From: CAVOXO01 sp963700425
GTDB lineage: Bacteria > Actinomycetota > Acidimicrobiia > Acidimicrobiales > Microtrichaceae
Reading direction: 5' to 3'
NCBI GenBank assembly: GCA_963700425.1
Contig: CAVOXO010000012.1
Coordinates: 1 to 14,701 of the forward strand
Length of the DNA: 14,701 bases
The translations under genes were made by a program, and so were the position numbers. Shown in pieces: positions 7,102-14,381 of this stretch (its first letter is position 1; every line of letters begins with the position of its first letter). The notes beneath the pieces were generated by a model, which was not told the DNA's origin, ran no database searches, and saw only the letters and a program-made list of their open reading frames with translations.

Positions 7102-8088
7102 ATGAGACCTTCCTCCCTCATCGATTCCGCTCTCGACGCGTCCGTCGTCGGCGGGTTCACACGAATCGGATCTGCCGTTCGATCGCAGCTCGACGGCTGG
7201 TCGCCGCCCGACCCCGACGCCCTGAAGGACAAGGTGGTCGTCATCACCGGCGTCACCTCCGGAATCGGCGCCGCCACGGTGGAACGGCTCGTGGACCTCT
7301 CCGCGACCGTCGAGCTGTGGGGACGGGATCGGCCCCGCACGGAGAAGGTCGCGACTCGGCTGGCGGCTCACTGCGGCACGCGACCCGGAGTCGTCATCTC
7401 GGACATGGGTGAACCCGACGAGATACGGGGAGCGGTCGCCGAGCTCGAGGATCGCCACGGCCACATCGACCTCCTGATCCACAACGCCGGAGCACTGCAC
7501 CGCGAGCGGAGTACCAACCGGGACGGCATCGAAGACACCGTTGCATCTCAGGTGATCGGTCCGTTCCTCGCGACAGCACTTCTCCTCGGACGACTGCGGG
7601 CCGCCGATCGGGCCCGGGTCGTGACCGTCTCGTCGGGAGGGATGTACACCGCGTCGCTCTACTCCGATGACATGGCGATGGAGCCTGCGGAGTGGTCCGG
7701 CTCCGAGCAGTACGCCCGCGCCAAGCGGGCCCAGGTGGTGCTGAACGAGATGTGGGCTCATCTCCCTGCCGCCGAGGGCATCACCTTCGCGTCGTGTCAC
7801 CCGGGCTGGGTGGACACTCCTGGGGTGGCGCAGTCGCTCCCGGCGTTTCGCCGGGTGGTGGGGGCCCTCCTCAGGAATCCCTTCGACGCGGCCGACGACA
7901 TCATCTGGACGTCCACCGCTCCCGAGGTGGCGGCCCACAACGGAAGCTTCTGGCACGATCGCCGGGCCCGACCGACCCATCGGATGGGGCGCACGCGTGG
8001 CAGCGACACAGCTGACTCACGCGAACAGTTGTGGGCCTGGTGCTGCGAGGTCTCGGGCATCGATCCCGACGACCTCAGTTCCCGTTGA
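7102..8088 (+). CDS. DHRS12-like short-chain dehydrogenase/reductase
   Basis: A 328-residue SDR. The Rossmann cofactor loop is TGVTSGIG (49-56), followed by HNAGA (127-131), the catalytic Ser region TVSSGGMYT (175-183) and Tyr204-x3-Lys208 (YARAK). After it comes HPGWVDTPGV (233-242), which together with the MYT and AKRAQVVL patterns resembles the DHRS12 / retinol-dehydrogenase-like branch. The N-terminal 40 residues before the first strand are an extension also usual in that branch. It probably reduces or oxidises a lipophilic carbonyl or alcohol with NAD(P); the substrate is unknown. The reading frame is open further upstream, but the ATG at 7102 is chosen because earlier in-frame sequence overlaps the divergent decarboxylase gene. 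The last 14 bases overlap the end of the convergent lipoprotein gene. Confidence 0.88.
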   Translation: MRPSSLIDSALDASVVGGFTRIGSAVRSQLDGWSPPDPDALKDKVVVITGVTSGIGAATVERLVDLSATVELWGRDRPRTEKVATRLAAHCGTRPGVVISDMGEPDEIRGAVAELEDRHGHIDLLIHNAGALHRERSTNRDGIEDTVASQVIGPFLATALLLGRLRAADRARVVTVSSGGMYTASLYSDDMAMEPAEWSGSEQYARAKRAQVVLNEMWAHLPAAEGITFASCHPGWVDTPGVAQSLPAFRRVVGALLRNPFDAADDIIWTSTAPEVAAHNGSFWHDRRARPTHRMGRTRGSDTADSREQLWAWCCEVSGIDPDDLSSR

Positions 8089-9187
8089 CACTCCAGTGCC
8101 AGGGCTCCGACGGGAGATTGAAGAAGCCGAAACCGGCTGCGTTCGCCGCCAGCCACTGAAAGCAGGGACTGGAGCGCGAACCGATTCCGGCTCCCGAGCA
8201 ACGGAAGTCGATCGCCAGGCCTCTCTCGTGCAGTGAACGGCCCGGACGCGCGGTCGGTGGCGAACACGAACCCGATGGCGCGTCCCAGATGGAGTAGGGC
8301 GACGTCCCGCAATTCTGTCGGCGCAACCTGATCTGCTGTTGGGGGTCGCGGTACCCCTCGCCCGACAGCGAGACACCCTGGAACGCGGCGGTGAAGACCA
8401 TGCGGGCGACGTTGTCCGCGATCGCGGACGACACCATGATTCCGGCCACGTCGGTCAGCTCCACCGGGCGAGTGCGACAGCCGATGGGGACCCGTCGCGT
8501 GTCATCGGCGTGATCGATCGCATAGAAGCAGTACGTGGGCGCCACGAGGCTGTCGCTGTCGGGAGCACTCACCACGAACCCATGGTCCGTTCCACGCCCC
8601 GGAAAGAGGGTGGCGAGATCGGGTCGAGGTCCGCTCGCGAGAACCGTGTCGCCCGAGCGGTCGTTCACTCTCATCTCGATGGCGACGGGATCGGTGACAT
8701 CGGCGTCGAGCGCCCACCCGGCGAACGTCAATCGGCCATCGGCGAGCGCGACCAGGTCGACAGAACCGACGGGATCTGCCGAGCCCCCTCCGAGGCTCTG
8801 GCACCCGAGCAGGGTCATCGGGCCGCCGCGCTCGACGTTCACGGCGAAGGCACACACGTCGTGGAGGCCGGGGGGACCGAGCGGAACGACCGAATCGAAC
8901 CCGTGGCGAGTCCCTGATGCGGGCACGCCGGTGGACACGTCGGGTCGGTCGAGCCCCGCCGGCACATCGGCGACCGGCTCACCGTCGACATAGAGCCGCA
9001 CGACGGCCACCCCGGCAGGATCGTCGGGATCCAGAGCCCAGCCGACCAGCCGGGCCCGGCCCGCCGACTCGCTCACCGACTCGCTCACCGACTCGAGTGC
9101 TCCGATGGGTGATCCGGGAAGATCACACGAGCTGAGCGACGCCGCGAGGGACGCCGCGAGAACGACAGCGAGAATTCGACGGATCAT
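8075..9187 (-). CDS. Lipoprotein with duplicated GWALD module and VanY-type carboxypeptidase domain
   Basis: A 370-residue exported protein. Residues 1-21 are a lipoprotein signal with lipobox LSSC (Cys21), then a short linker with an SVSES repeat (33-41). Two related modules follow, about 43-130 and 145-238. Each contains GWALD (49-53, 157-161), HGF (95-97, 202-204) and two Cys exactly 17 residues apart (112/129, 220/237). The C-terminal part looks like a LAS-type D-Ala-D-Ala carboxypeptidase (VanY): GYRD (279-282), SLHERGLAID with the zinc-binding His320 and Asp327, and EPWHW with Glu361 and His364. It probably trims peptidoglycan outside the membrane, with the modules acting as binding or spacing units. 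Start ATG 9187 follows AGGGGAG at 6 bases. It lies downstream of the LATTG surface protein on the same strand. Confidence 0.85.
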   Translation of the reverse strand: MIRRILAVVLAASLAASLSSCDLPGSPIGALESVSESVSESAGRARLVGWALDPDDPAGVAVVRLYVDGEPVADVPAGLDRPDVSTGVPASGTRHGFDSVVPLGPPGLHDVCAFAVNVERGGPMTLLGCQSLGGGSADPVGSVDLVALADGRLTFAGWALDADVTDPVAIEMRVNDRSGDTVLASGPRPDLATLFPGRGTDHGFVVSAPDSDSLVAPTYCFYAIDHADDTRRVPIGCRTRPVELTDVAGIMVSSAIADNVARMVFTAAFQGVSLSGEGYRDPQQQIRLRRQNCGTSPYSIWDAPSGSCSPPTARPGRSLHERGLAIDFRCSGAGIGSRSSPCFQWLAANAAGFGFFNLPSEPWHWSVNGN

Positions 9188-9206
9188 CGGCGTCTCCCCT
9201 CGACGC

Positions 9207-9227
9207 CCGACGGGAATCTCCCGTTGG
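9207..9227 (-). terminator. Stem-loop between the surface protein and lipoprotein genes
   Basis: ACGGGA-ATC-TCCCGT forms a perfect 6-bp stem, extended outward by a G-T wobble and two more pairs. It lies 57 bases after the stop of the surface protein gene and 20 bases before the lipoprotein start. No T-run follows on the minus strand, so attenuator, weak terminator and processing site are all possible. A 10-bp palindrome CCTTCGAAGG (9234-9243) lies beside it. Confidence 0.35.
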
Positions 9228-9283
9228 TTCGATCCTTCGAAGGGTACCGGCGAGATTCGTGTCAGCGTCGGGTGACGTCGAGA

Positions 9284-10518
9284 TCAGCGGCGACGGCGTC
9301 GGGCGGACAACAGGAGCAACGCTCCCGCCCCCACCAGACCGGCCGCGGCCGAGATCACGGGGCGAACCGATGCACCGGTCGTGGCCAAGGGGGTGCCTTG
9401 TGCTCCGGTCGCCGCCGACACGCTGGCGCCGAGGACCTGGTCGGAAGGAGATCCGACGACGGTGACACCGCGCTGCTCGTCCTCACTGAAGACCGTGGAC
9501 GGCGGAGCCGCGTCGTCGTCATCGCCCACCCCGTTTCCGTCGTCGTCATCACCGTCGTCATCGTCATCGTCGTCATCACCTGGATTGGACGACGACGGAG
9601 CCACACTGCTCGACGGCGCCACCGACGACGACGGAGCCACACTGCTCGACGGCGCCACCGACGACGACGGAGCCACACTGCTCGACGGCGCCACCGACGA
9701 CGACGGAGCCACACTGCTCGACGGCGCCACCGACGACGACGGAGCCACACTGCTCGACGGCGCCACCGACGACGACGGCCCACCGCCCGGACCACCGCTC
9801 ACGATCAATCGACCACAGGATGCCGACGCGGGGTTCCCGTTGAGCGTGCCGGTCTCGACGATGTCGTAGCGGCCGTTGCGCAGCGAGTTGGGGACCGTGA
9901 AGGTGATCGATCCACTCGCCGGGTAGGGACCGCTGTAGACCACGACCGGCGACCCGAGACCCCTCGGCGAGAGGGACACCTCGATCGGATCGGATGTCGA
10001 GAGCCTTCCAGCCAGGTTCCACTCGACGGTTTGGCCGCGTCGGGCCCGAATCGTGTCCCGGTGGTCACAACCGGGACGGGGATAGCGAACGACCAGCGAG
10101 ATGACACCGGGTCGCCACGGACACTGAGGTGACGTTGCCGACACCGTGTAGGTGCCCGGGGTGAGAAATGCCGGAATCACCACCGTGGCGCTGAAGAGAC
10201 CGTCGGGCCCGGCAACGGCTGTTCCCAGGACGACGGGAGTGTCGCCGAGGCGGGAGATGCGCAGCGTGACGGTGTCCCCTGGATACGCGATGCCGGTGAT
10301 GATGACGGTCTGACCCGGACTGGCCCAGGGGACATTGATGGCCAGATCCGTCGGCGTGTACTCGTCGCAGCGCCATCCGTGACCACCCTCGCCCGGGCCG
10401 TGGCCGCCATGTGCGGGGGCCGCGGCAGCCGGAACGACGGTGGCGAGACACGTCACCGCCGCCAACGTGACGCCGCACATGATGTAGCCAGCGCCGTCTT
10501 CGTGGCACGTAGATGCAT
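9284..10518 (-). CDS. LATTG-anchored surface protein with SSSVAP stalk and Asp-rich tract
   Basis: A secreted cell-wall protein of about 410 residues. From the N-terminus it has a signal peptide (LAAVTCLATVVPAAAA), two Ig-like/beta-rich parts (NVPWASPGQTVIITG; CDHRDTIRARRGQTVEWNL), a stalk of ten PSSSVA hexapeptides, a run of eight Asp followed by further Asp clusters, and a C-terminal sorting signal: LATTG, a hydrophobic segment (VISAAAGLVGAGALLLL) and five Arg. LAxTG is the motif typically used by class E sortases in high-GC actinobacteria. No sortase lies in the window. The best start is ATG at 10518 (MHLRATKTALATS), which has an AGAGGGA Shine-Dalgarno sequence 9 bases upstream, but it reaches the main frame only if one frameshift near 10480 is allowed. 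The unshifted frame begins at 10537 (MRGTHCNAS) and has a poor signal peptide n-region. Its function may be adhesion or surface structure. Confidence 0.8.
9597..9776. repeat. Five perfect 36-bp tandem repeats (protein stalk)
   Basis: Five identical 36-bp copies start at 9597, 9633, 9669, 9705 and 9741. Each unit encodes two PSSSVA hexapeptides on the minus strand. The two 18-bp halves code for the same peptide with different codons (TCG-TCG-TCG-GTG-GCG-CCG and TCG-AGC-AGT-GTG-GCT-CCG). The unit length is a multiple of three, so copy-number change would keep the frame. Confidence 0.95.
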
Positions 10519-10642
10519 TGCAGTGCGTCCCTCTCACGTCCGGTCGTTCGGTTCCCCCGGCGACGACGGCGAGTCTGCTACGCGCCCCGATTGGAGTCCA
10601 CGAATTGGGTCGAAATGCCTACGGGACGGGACTCACCCGGTG

Positions 10643-12273
10643 TCATTCGATCGGGAGTCGTATCAAGGTGTCGCCGAGGAGCTCGACGGACACCTCTGCG
10701 CTGTTGGGCCCGATGGCGACGCCTTGCTGTGGAACGAAGTCGGCGGAGGGGGTCGTGACCGTCACCGTCAGCGGCCCCGGATCCAACAGAGCCTGGCCGA
10801 TGGTGGCCAGGACGTAGACGTCGCCCGGTGCCAGAGAACCGGACAACTCCATCCGTACGGTCACCGATTCTCCAGGGGGCACATCCACCCGGACGGTGTG
10901 GCGCCACCACTCGCCCTCCCACACCGGACTGACCGGATAGGTCTCTCCGCCGACCTCGACTGCCGACAACTCGAAGGGGGTCACCACGCCCAATGTCGTG
11001 ATGTTGGTGCCGGGAAGAGGGCCCCGGCATTTCCGATGACGATCGGGGGGAGCCCTTCGGAGGGCGCGTCGTTGTGGAGCGTGACCTCGACCAGGCCGTC
11101 CACCTCCCCGCTCTCGGGGTCCCAGTCGACGGTGTAGGTCGACTCCCGACGCAGAAAGACGTCGATCTTCGAGGGGTTGGCATTGCGCGAGATGATTCCG
11201 AGAAGGTCATGGCCATCGCCAACGGGAACATCGACACTGAGGCTCATCCGCTCGAGCAGAGCTCGGTCGTCGGGGTCCATCGACACCAACCGGAGCCGGC
11301 GGTCGTGGGCCAGCGGGCCGAAGAGCGATCCGATGTCTTCCGGCGACGGCAGCTGTGCCTCGACGAAGGCGCTGAAGAGATCGTCGACGAGTTGAGTGAT
11401 TCCGTCGTCGGCCGCGGCGTCGTCGGGATAGGCCGTGTTCTGCCCGAAGGTGAGGAACTCGACGGCGTTCGTCGAGTCGATCGTCTGGCCAGGGAGCCCC
11501 GGAATGGGGATGGGCCCCGTGATCTCCAACATCGCAGCCAGGACGAAGGGGTCGGCGAGATGACGCCGTCGACGGGGACCCCCGTCTTTCGCTCGTAGAG
11601 GCCCGCGGCGACCGTGGCTGCGGTGTCGAAATCCAGCGTGGCGCCCCAGTTCTGGGGATAGCGGCCCGGTTGCATCGCCAGGAACGCCTCGGGGATGCCC
11701 CCCTGCGCCCTCAACTCCGGATCCGCTGTCGCGTTGAGAAGCCTCAGCGGTTTGCCCACCTCCACCAGCTCGAGAGCTCCGTTGTCGACCCGGACCTCCG
11801 CCCAGTTCCCGATGTGGCCCCCCAGGTCGCGTGCCTCGGCCGGATTGGACAACAGCACCAGATAGGTCCGGGGGGTGTCGCGGCCCAACAGCGACGGAGC
11901 GCGTCCGAGCGCCATCTCGGCCAGCTCGGCATCCTCCGCGATGCTCCCGAGTTCGGAGCGGAAGTCGTCGAGCCGCGACCGGAGCAGGCCGACGACCCAC
12001 GGCGAATCGAGTCGGTCGACGGCGGCACGAGCCGACGCAATCGTTCGGGAACCGTCGACAACGGGTTCGACGAACTGCTCGAGCAGCGCCAGGTCGATCC
12101 CGCCTTCGGGCCGAGACAACGCGGTCGTAGTCGACGTCCTCGAGAGTTCGTGAGGCGGCCGTGGTCAACCGCTTCCTCCTTGGACACCACCCGCAGGACC
12201 TCGGTGTTCTGAGCGACCACGGGCACGAGCCGCGACGCCATGAACGGCACGGCGCATCGGCGACCGCCGACGC
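10643..12273 (-). CDS. DUF4012 protein, N-terminus missing and multiply frameshifted
   Basis: One gene can be followed through several frames. It begins with AVPFMASRLVPVVAQNTEVLRVV (from about 12253), then LTTAASRTLEDVDYD (12169 to 12124), then LSRPEGGIDLALLEQ to VPVDGVIS (to about 11550), then ADPFVLAAMLEITGPIPIPG to VIGN (to about 11020). It ends with PLPGTNITTLGVVTPFELS and DTLIRLPIE at 10643. The family hallmark is LLGRDTPRTYLVLLSNPAEARDLGGHIG (11887-11804). DUF4012 proteins are actinobacterial envelope-associated proteins of unknown function, normally with an N-terminal membrane segment. Here that part is replaced by the start of another organism's rsfS gene. About four breaks in 1.6 kb point to poor sequence near the junction rather than natural decay. 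The LATTG surface protein starts 125 bp downstream on the same strand. Confidence 0.75.
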
Positions 12274-12280
12274 GTCGCCG
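12262..12280. other. Junction between two unrelated DNA segments
   Basis: To the right the DNA is AT-richer and holds the intact order rplU-rpmA-obg-nadD-rsfS. To the left it is GC-rich actinobacterial DNA. On the minus strand rsfS is recognisable for about 22 codons (ending EEKHFGD at 12274), and a DUF4012 sequence is recognisable from about 12253 on, in another frame. Both genes are cut at the same point. This fits an assembly chimera; a real recombination cannot be excluded from sequence alone. Confidence 0.75.
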
Positions 12281-12339
12281 AAGTGCTTCTCCTCAATCGC
12301 CGCGCAGACTTTCCTCAGAAATTCCTTGCTGTTTTCCAT
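12274..12339 (-). CDS. rsfS: 5' fragment of ribosomal silencing factor RsfS (truncated at junction)
   Basis: Only the first 22 or so residues remain (MENSKEFLRKVCAAIEEKHFGD). They match the usual RsfS N-terminal helix, which in complete proteins continues with a VVVLDV-like strand. RsfS binds ribosomal protein L14 and blocks subunit joining during starvation. The call rests partly on position, since rsfS commonly follows nadD. The ATG at 12339 lies inside the end of nadD, giving a 47-base overlap, and there is no separate Shine-Dalgarno sequence, so translation is probably coupled. The open frame continues past the junction into DUF4012 DNA, but that part is not RsfS. Confidence 0.55.
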
Positions 12340-12973
12340 AGAGCTTATACTTTCGGATGTATTGGTAAACAGGGGGAAGGAGATACTCCCCAGAAGGACG
12401 CACGCCAGCGGTTATCAATTGACGAATCTGAGTGGAACTGATGGGAGGTGAATCCAAGCTCAGGAGATAAGCCCGTCCAGACTCGATGGCGGGTAGGTCT
12501 CGGGTATCCATCCCTCTTATCAAGTCTCTGAGGCCAGGAGAAATCCCCAGTTTCTCCAACTTCACTTCCAGAGCCGGGCGCTGCACAAAGACTAAACAAT
12601 GTTTTGACAATAGCTTATCATAATCTCTCCAGAGGTGGATCTCTCGGAGCGAATCACTCCCTGCGATAAAACAGATTCTATCTTCCGGATGACGCGCAGA
12701 AACTTCATCAAGAGTCTCGATAGTGTAGGAGGGTCCAGTTCTCAGCAGTTCTCTATCTGAAGCACGGAAGTCTGCCTCGTTCAGAAGTCCCAGGACCACC
12801 ATTGCGTATCGATGGAACGCTCCACTGATCTCCGTTTGATTCTTGTGCGGTGGGTACTTGGAAACCATGAAGACTACTTTGTCCAGCCTGAAGATTTGGT
12901 AGATTCTTCGCGCGATATAGCTGTGCCCTGCATGAATAGGATCAAAAGTACCGCCCAGAATTCCAATTCTCAA
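12293..12973 (-). CDS. nadD: Nicotinate-nucleotide adenylyltransferase
   Basis: A complete 226-residue NaMN adenylyltransferase, which makes deamido-NAD from nicotinate mononucleotide and ATP in cytoplasmic NAD biosynthesis. Clear motifs are GGTFDPIHAGH (7-17, the nucleotidyltransferase HxGH loop), PPHK (41-44), SYTIETL (82-88), GSDS (105-108) and SSTQIR (179-184, the ISSTxIR motif). The protein begins with TTG at 12973, whose last two bases overlap the TGA stop of obg, and no ATG is available near the conserved N-terminus. It ends with TGA at 12293 inside rsfS. Unlike its neighbours it shows no frameshift. Length and motifs are normal for the family. Confidence 0.95.
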   Translation of the reverse strand: MRIGILGGTFDPIHAGHSYIARRIYQIFRLDKVVFMVSKYPPHKNQTEISGAFHRYAMVVLGLLNEADFRASDRELLRTGPSYTIETLDEVSARHPEDRICFIAGSDSLREIHLWRDYDKLLSKHCLVFVQRPALEVKLEKLGISPGLRDLIRGMDTRDLPAIESGRAYLLSLDSPPISSTQIRQLITAGVRPSGEYLLPPVYQYIRKYKLYGKQQGISEESLRGD

Positions 12974-13969
12974 CGTTGCTGCTCCTCGAAGAGCTGCGCT
13001 ATCCCTTTCTTCAGCTCGCTAATCCCTTGTCCGGTAAAAGCAGAAATCCTGTAGTACCGGACTCCTGGCATGCGCAGAAGTCTTCCAGTTTCTTTAGTCT
13101 GCTGTCCTCGGCTGCGTCCATTTTGCTGGCAACGATCACCTGAGGTTTGTCGAGGATCGACTGGCTGTAAAGCCCCAGCTCCTCGTTGACGGCGGCCACA
13201 GCTTGAGCGGGATCCTCCGGTCCCGAATCGCTGACATCTACGAGGTGGACCAAGAAACGACATCGTTCAATATGTCGAAGAAACTGATCTCCCAGGCCGC
13301 TGCCTTCGTGTGCCCCCTGGATCAGCCCGGGGATATCCGCCACCACGATCGCCCTGAAGTCATCAAAGGTAACCACGCCAAGATTGGGAGTCAAGGTGGT
13401 AAATGGGTAGTCCGCAATTTTCGGTTTCGCCGCTGATATAACAGAGATCAGTGTTGATTTTCCGGCATTCGGATAACCAATCAGTCCCCCATCAGCAAGG
13501 ATCTTTAGTTCCAAAAGGAGGACCGATTCTTCACCAGCCTTGCCCTTCTCGTGCCTTCTGGGAGCTTGGTTAGTCGAAGTGGCAAAGGCAGCGTTCCCAC
13601 GGCCGCCACGACCACCGCGGGCCACGATGAATGCCTGATCCGGCTGGGTGAGATCAAACAACAGCGTCCCGCTCCCCTCATCGTAGACCTGTGTCCCTAT
13701 TGGAACATCGATCACAACATCATCGCCGCTTTTCCCATGCCGGTTGTTGCCCGATCCGTGCTCACCACGTTTTGCTCTAAAATGTTGCCGGTATCTGAAG
13801 GGAAGGAGGCTGTTGAGGTGTCCTGTGCTCCGAATCCAGATATTTCCCCCCCGCCACCGTTGCCTCCACTCGGTCCCCCTCGGGGCACAAACTTCTCGCG
13901 GCGAAAAGCCAAGCAGCCGTCCCCGCCATCCCCGGCCTTGACATAGATTTTCGCACGGTCAACAAACAT
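12970..13969 (-). CDS. obg: GTPase Obg, two frameshifts
   Basis: A ribosome-associated GTPase needed for large-subunit maturation. The N-terminal Obg fold starts MFVDRAKIYVKAGDGGDG and reaches SGGNGGGG. The next part (GGNIWIRSTGHLNSLLPFRY and GEHGSGNNRHGKSGDD) lies in another frame, so there is a break at the run of Gs near 13847-13853. The G domain follows: GYPNAGKST (G1), a PFTTLTPN switch I stretch (G2), DIPGLIQGAHEGSGLGDQFL (G3), SKMD in place of the usual NKxD (G4) and ISAFTG (G5). A second break near 13065 leads from KKLEDF to LRMPGVRYYRISAFTG and the end EEQQR. With both breaks bridged, the protein has about 330 residues and lacks any long C-terminal extension. The ATG at 13969 is the only sensible start. 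The stop overlaps the nadD start. Confidence 0.9.
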
Positions 13970-14044
13970 AGAACAGGCCTGTGAAGAACCTGAAGGGTAA
14001 TCAATGCTCAGAACACTGCTGGGTGAAACGACGAATTGCAGCGA

Positions 14045-14061
14045 CCGGCCCGACAGGCCGG
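14045..14061. other. Stem-loop in the rpmA-obg gap
   Basis: CCGGCC-CGACA-GGCCGG forms a perfect 6-bp GC stem in the 155-bp gap between rpmA and obg (13970-14124). No T-run follows on the minus strand, so it is not a typical intrinsic terminator. It may be a processing or attenuation element, or a GC-rich repeat. I see no small gene or promoter in the remainder of the gap. Confidence 0.4.
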
Positions 14062-14124
14062 CAGCCCATGAAGACCAATCCAGAATTGCTTTGTGATTTT
14101 TGGATGGAAGCGATTTCTATTCAA

Positions 14125-14376
14125 TTACGCAAAGACGTGTACGAACTTACCCCTTCGGCCTCGCTTCTGAAAACTTACATAGCCGTCTGTTTTGGAGAAA
14201 AGCGTGTCGTCCTTACCAAGGCCCACATTGCTGCCAGGTTTGAAGGGGGTTCCCCGTTGGCGCACAAGAATCGACCCAGCGGTTACGAACTGACCGTCAT
14301 GACGCTTTACCCCGAGTCGCTTAGACTCGCTATCTCGACCATTCTTGGAACTTCCCAAACCCTTTTTGTGAGCCAT
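14125..14376 (-). CDS. rpmA: 50S ribosomal protein L27
   Basis: A complete 83-residue L27, which reaches toward the peptidyl-transferase centre of the large subunit. It begins MAHKKGLGSSKNGRDSESKR and contains the family motifs KRHDGQFV, GSILVRQRGTPFKPGSNVGLG and DTLFSKTDGYV. The N-terminus starts directly at the functional AHKK sequence, without the cleavable extension known in Firmicutes. The ATG at 14376 lies 5 bases after the end of rplU, and CAGGAA inside the rplU end serves as a Shine-Dalgarno sequence. Transcription probably continues from rplU, and obg follows after 155 bp. Confidence 0.97.
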   Translation of the reverse strand: MAHKKGLGSSKNGRDSESKRLGVKRHDGQFVTAGSILVRQRGTPFKPGSNVGLGKDDTLFSKTDGYVSFQKRGRRGKFVHVFA

Positions 14377-14381
14377 AATGA

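Noticed and set aside
9597..9776. CRISPR array
   Set aside because: The 36-bp repeats are directly adjacent without spacers and code for a Ser/Val/Ala/Pro stalk in frame.
9224..10132. Plus-strand open frame rich in Arg/His repeats
   Set aside because: It is the complement of the surface-protein stalk. The repeats have no stop in several frames because of their composition, and the opposite strand has signal peptide, Ig-like and sorting features.
12262..12280. Mobile-element insertion boundary
   Set aside because: No transposase, integrase, inverted repeat or target duplication is visible near the junction.
10981..12339. A natural RsfS-DUF4012 fusion protein
   Set aside because: Beyond the junction this frame follows DUF4012 only in two separated parts; between them it reads Arg-rich, non-homologous sequence. 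RsfS stops after 22 residues.
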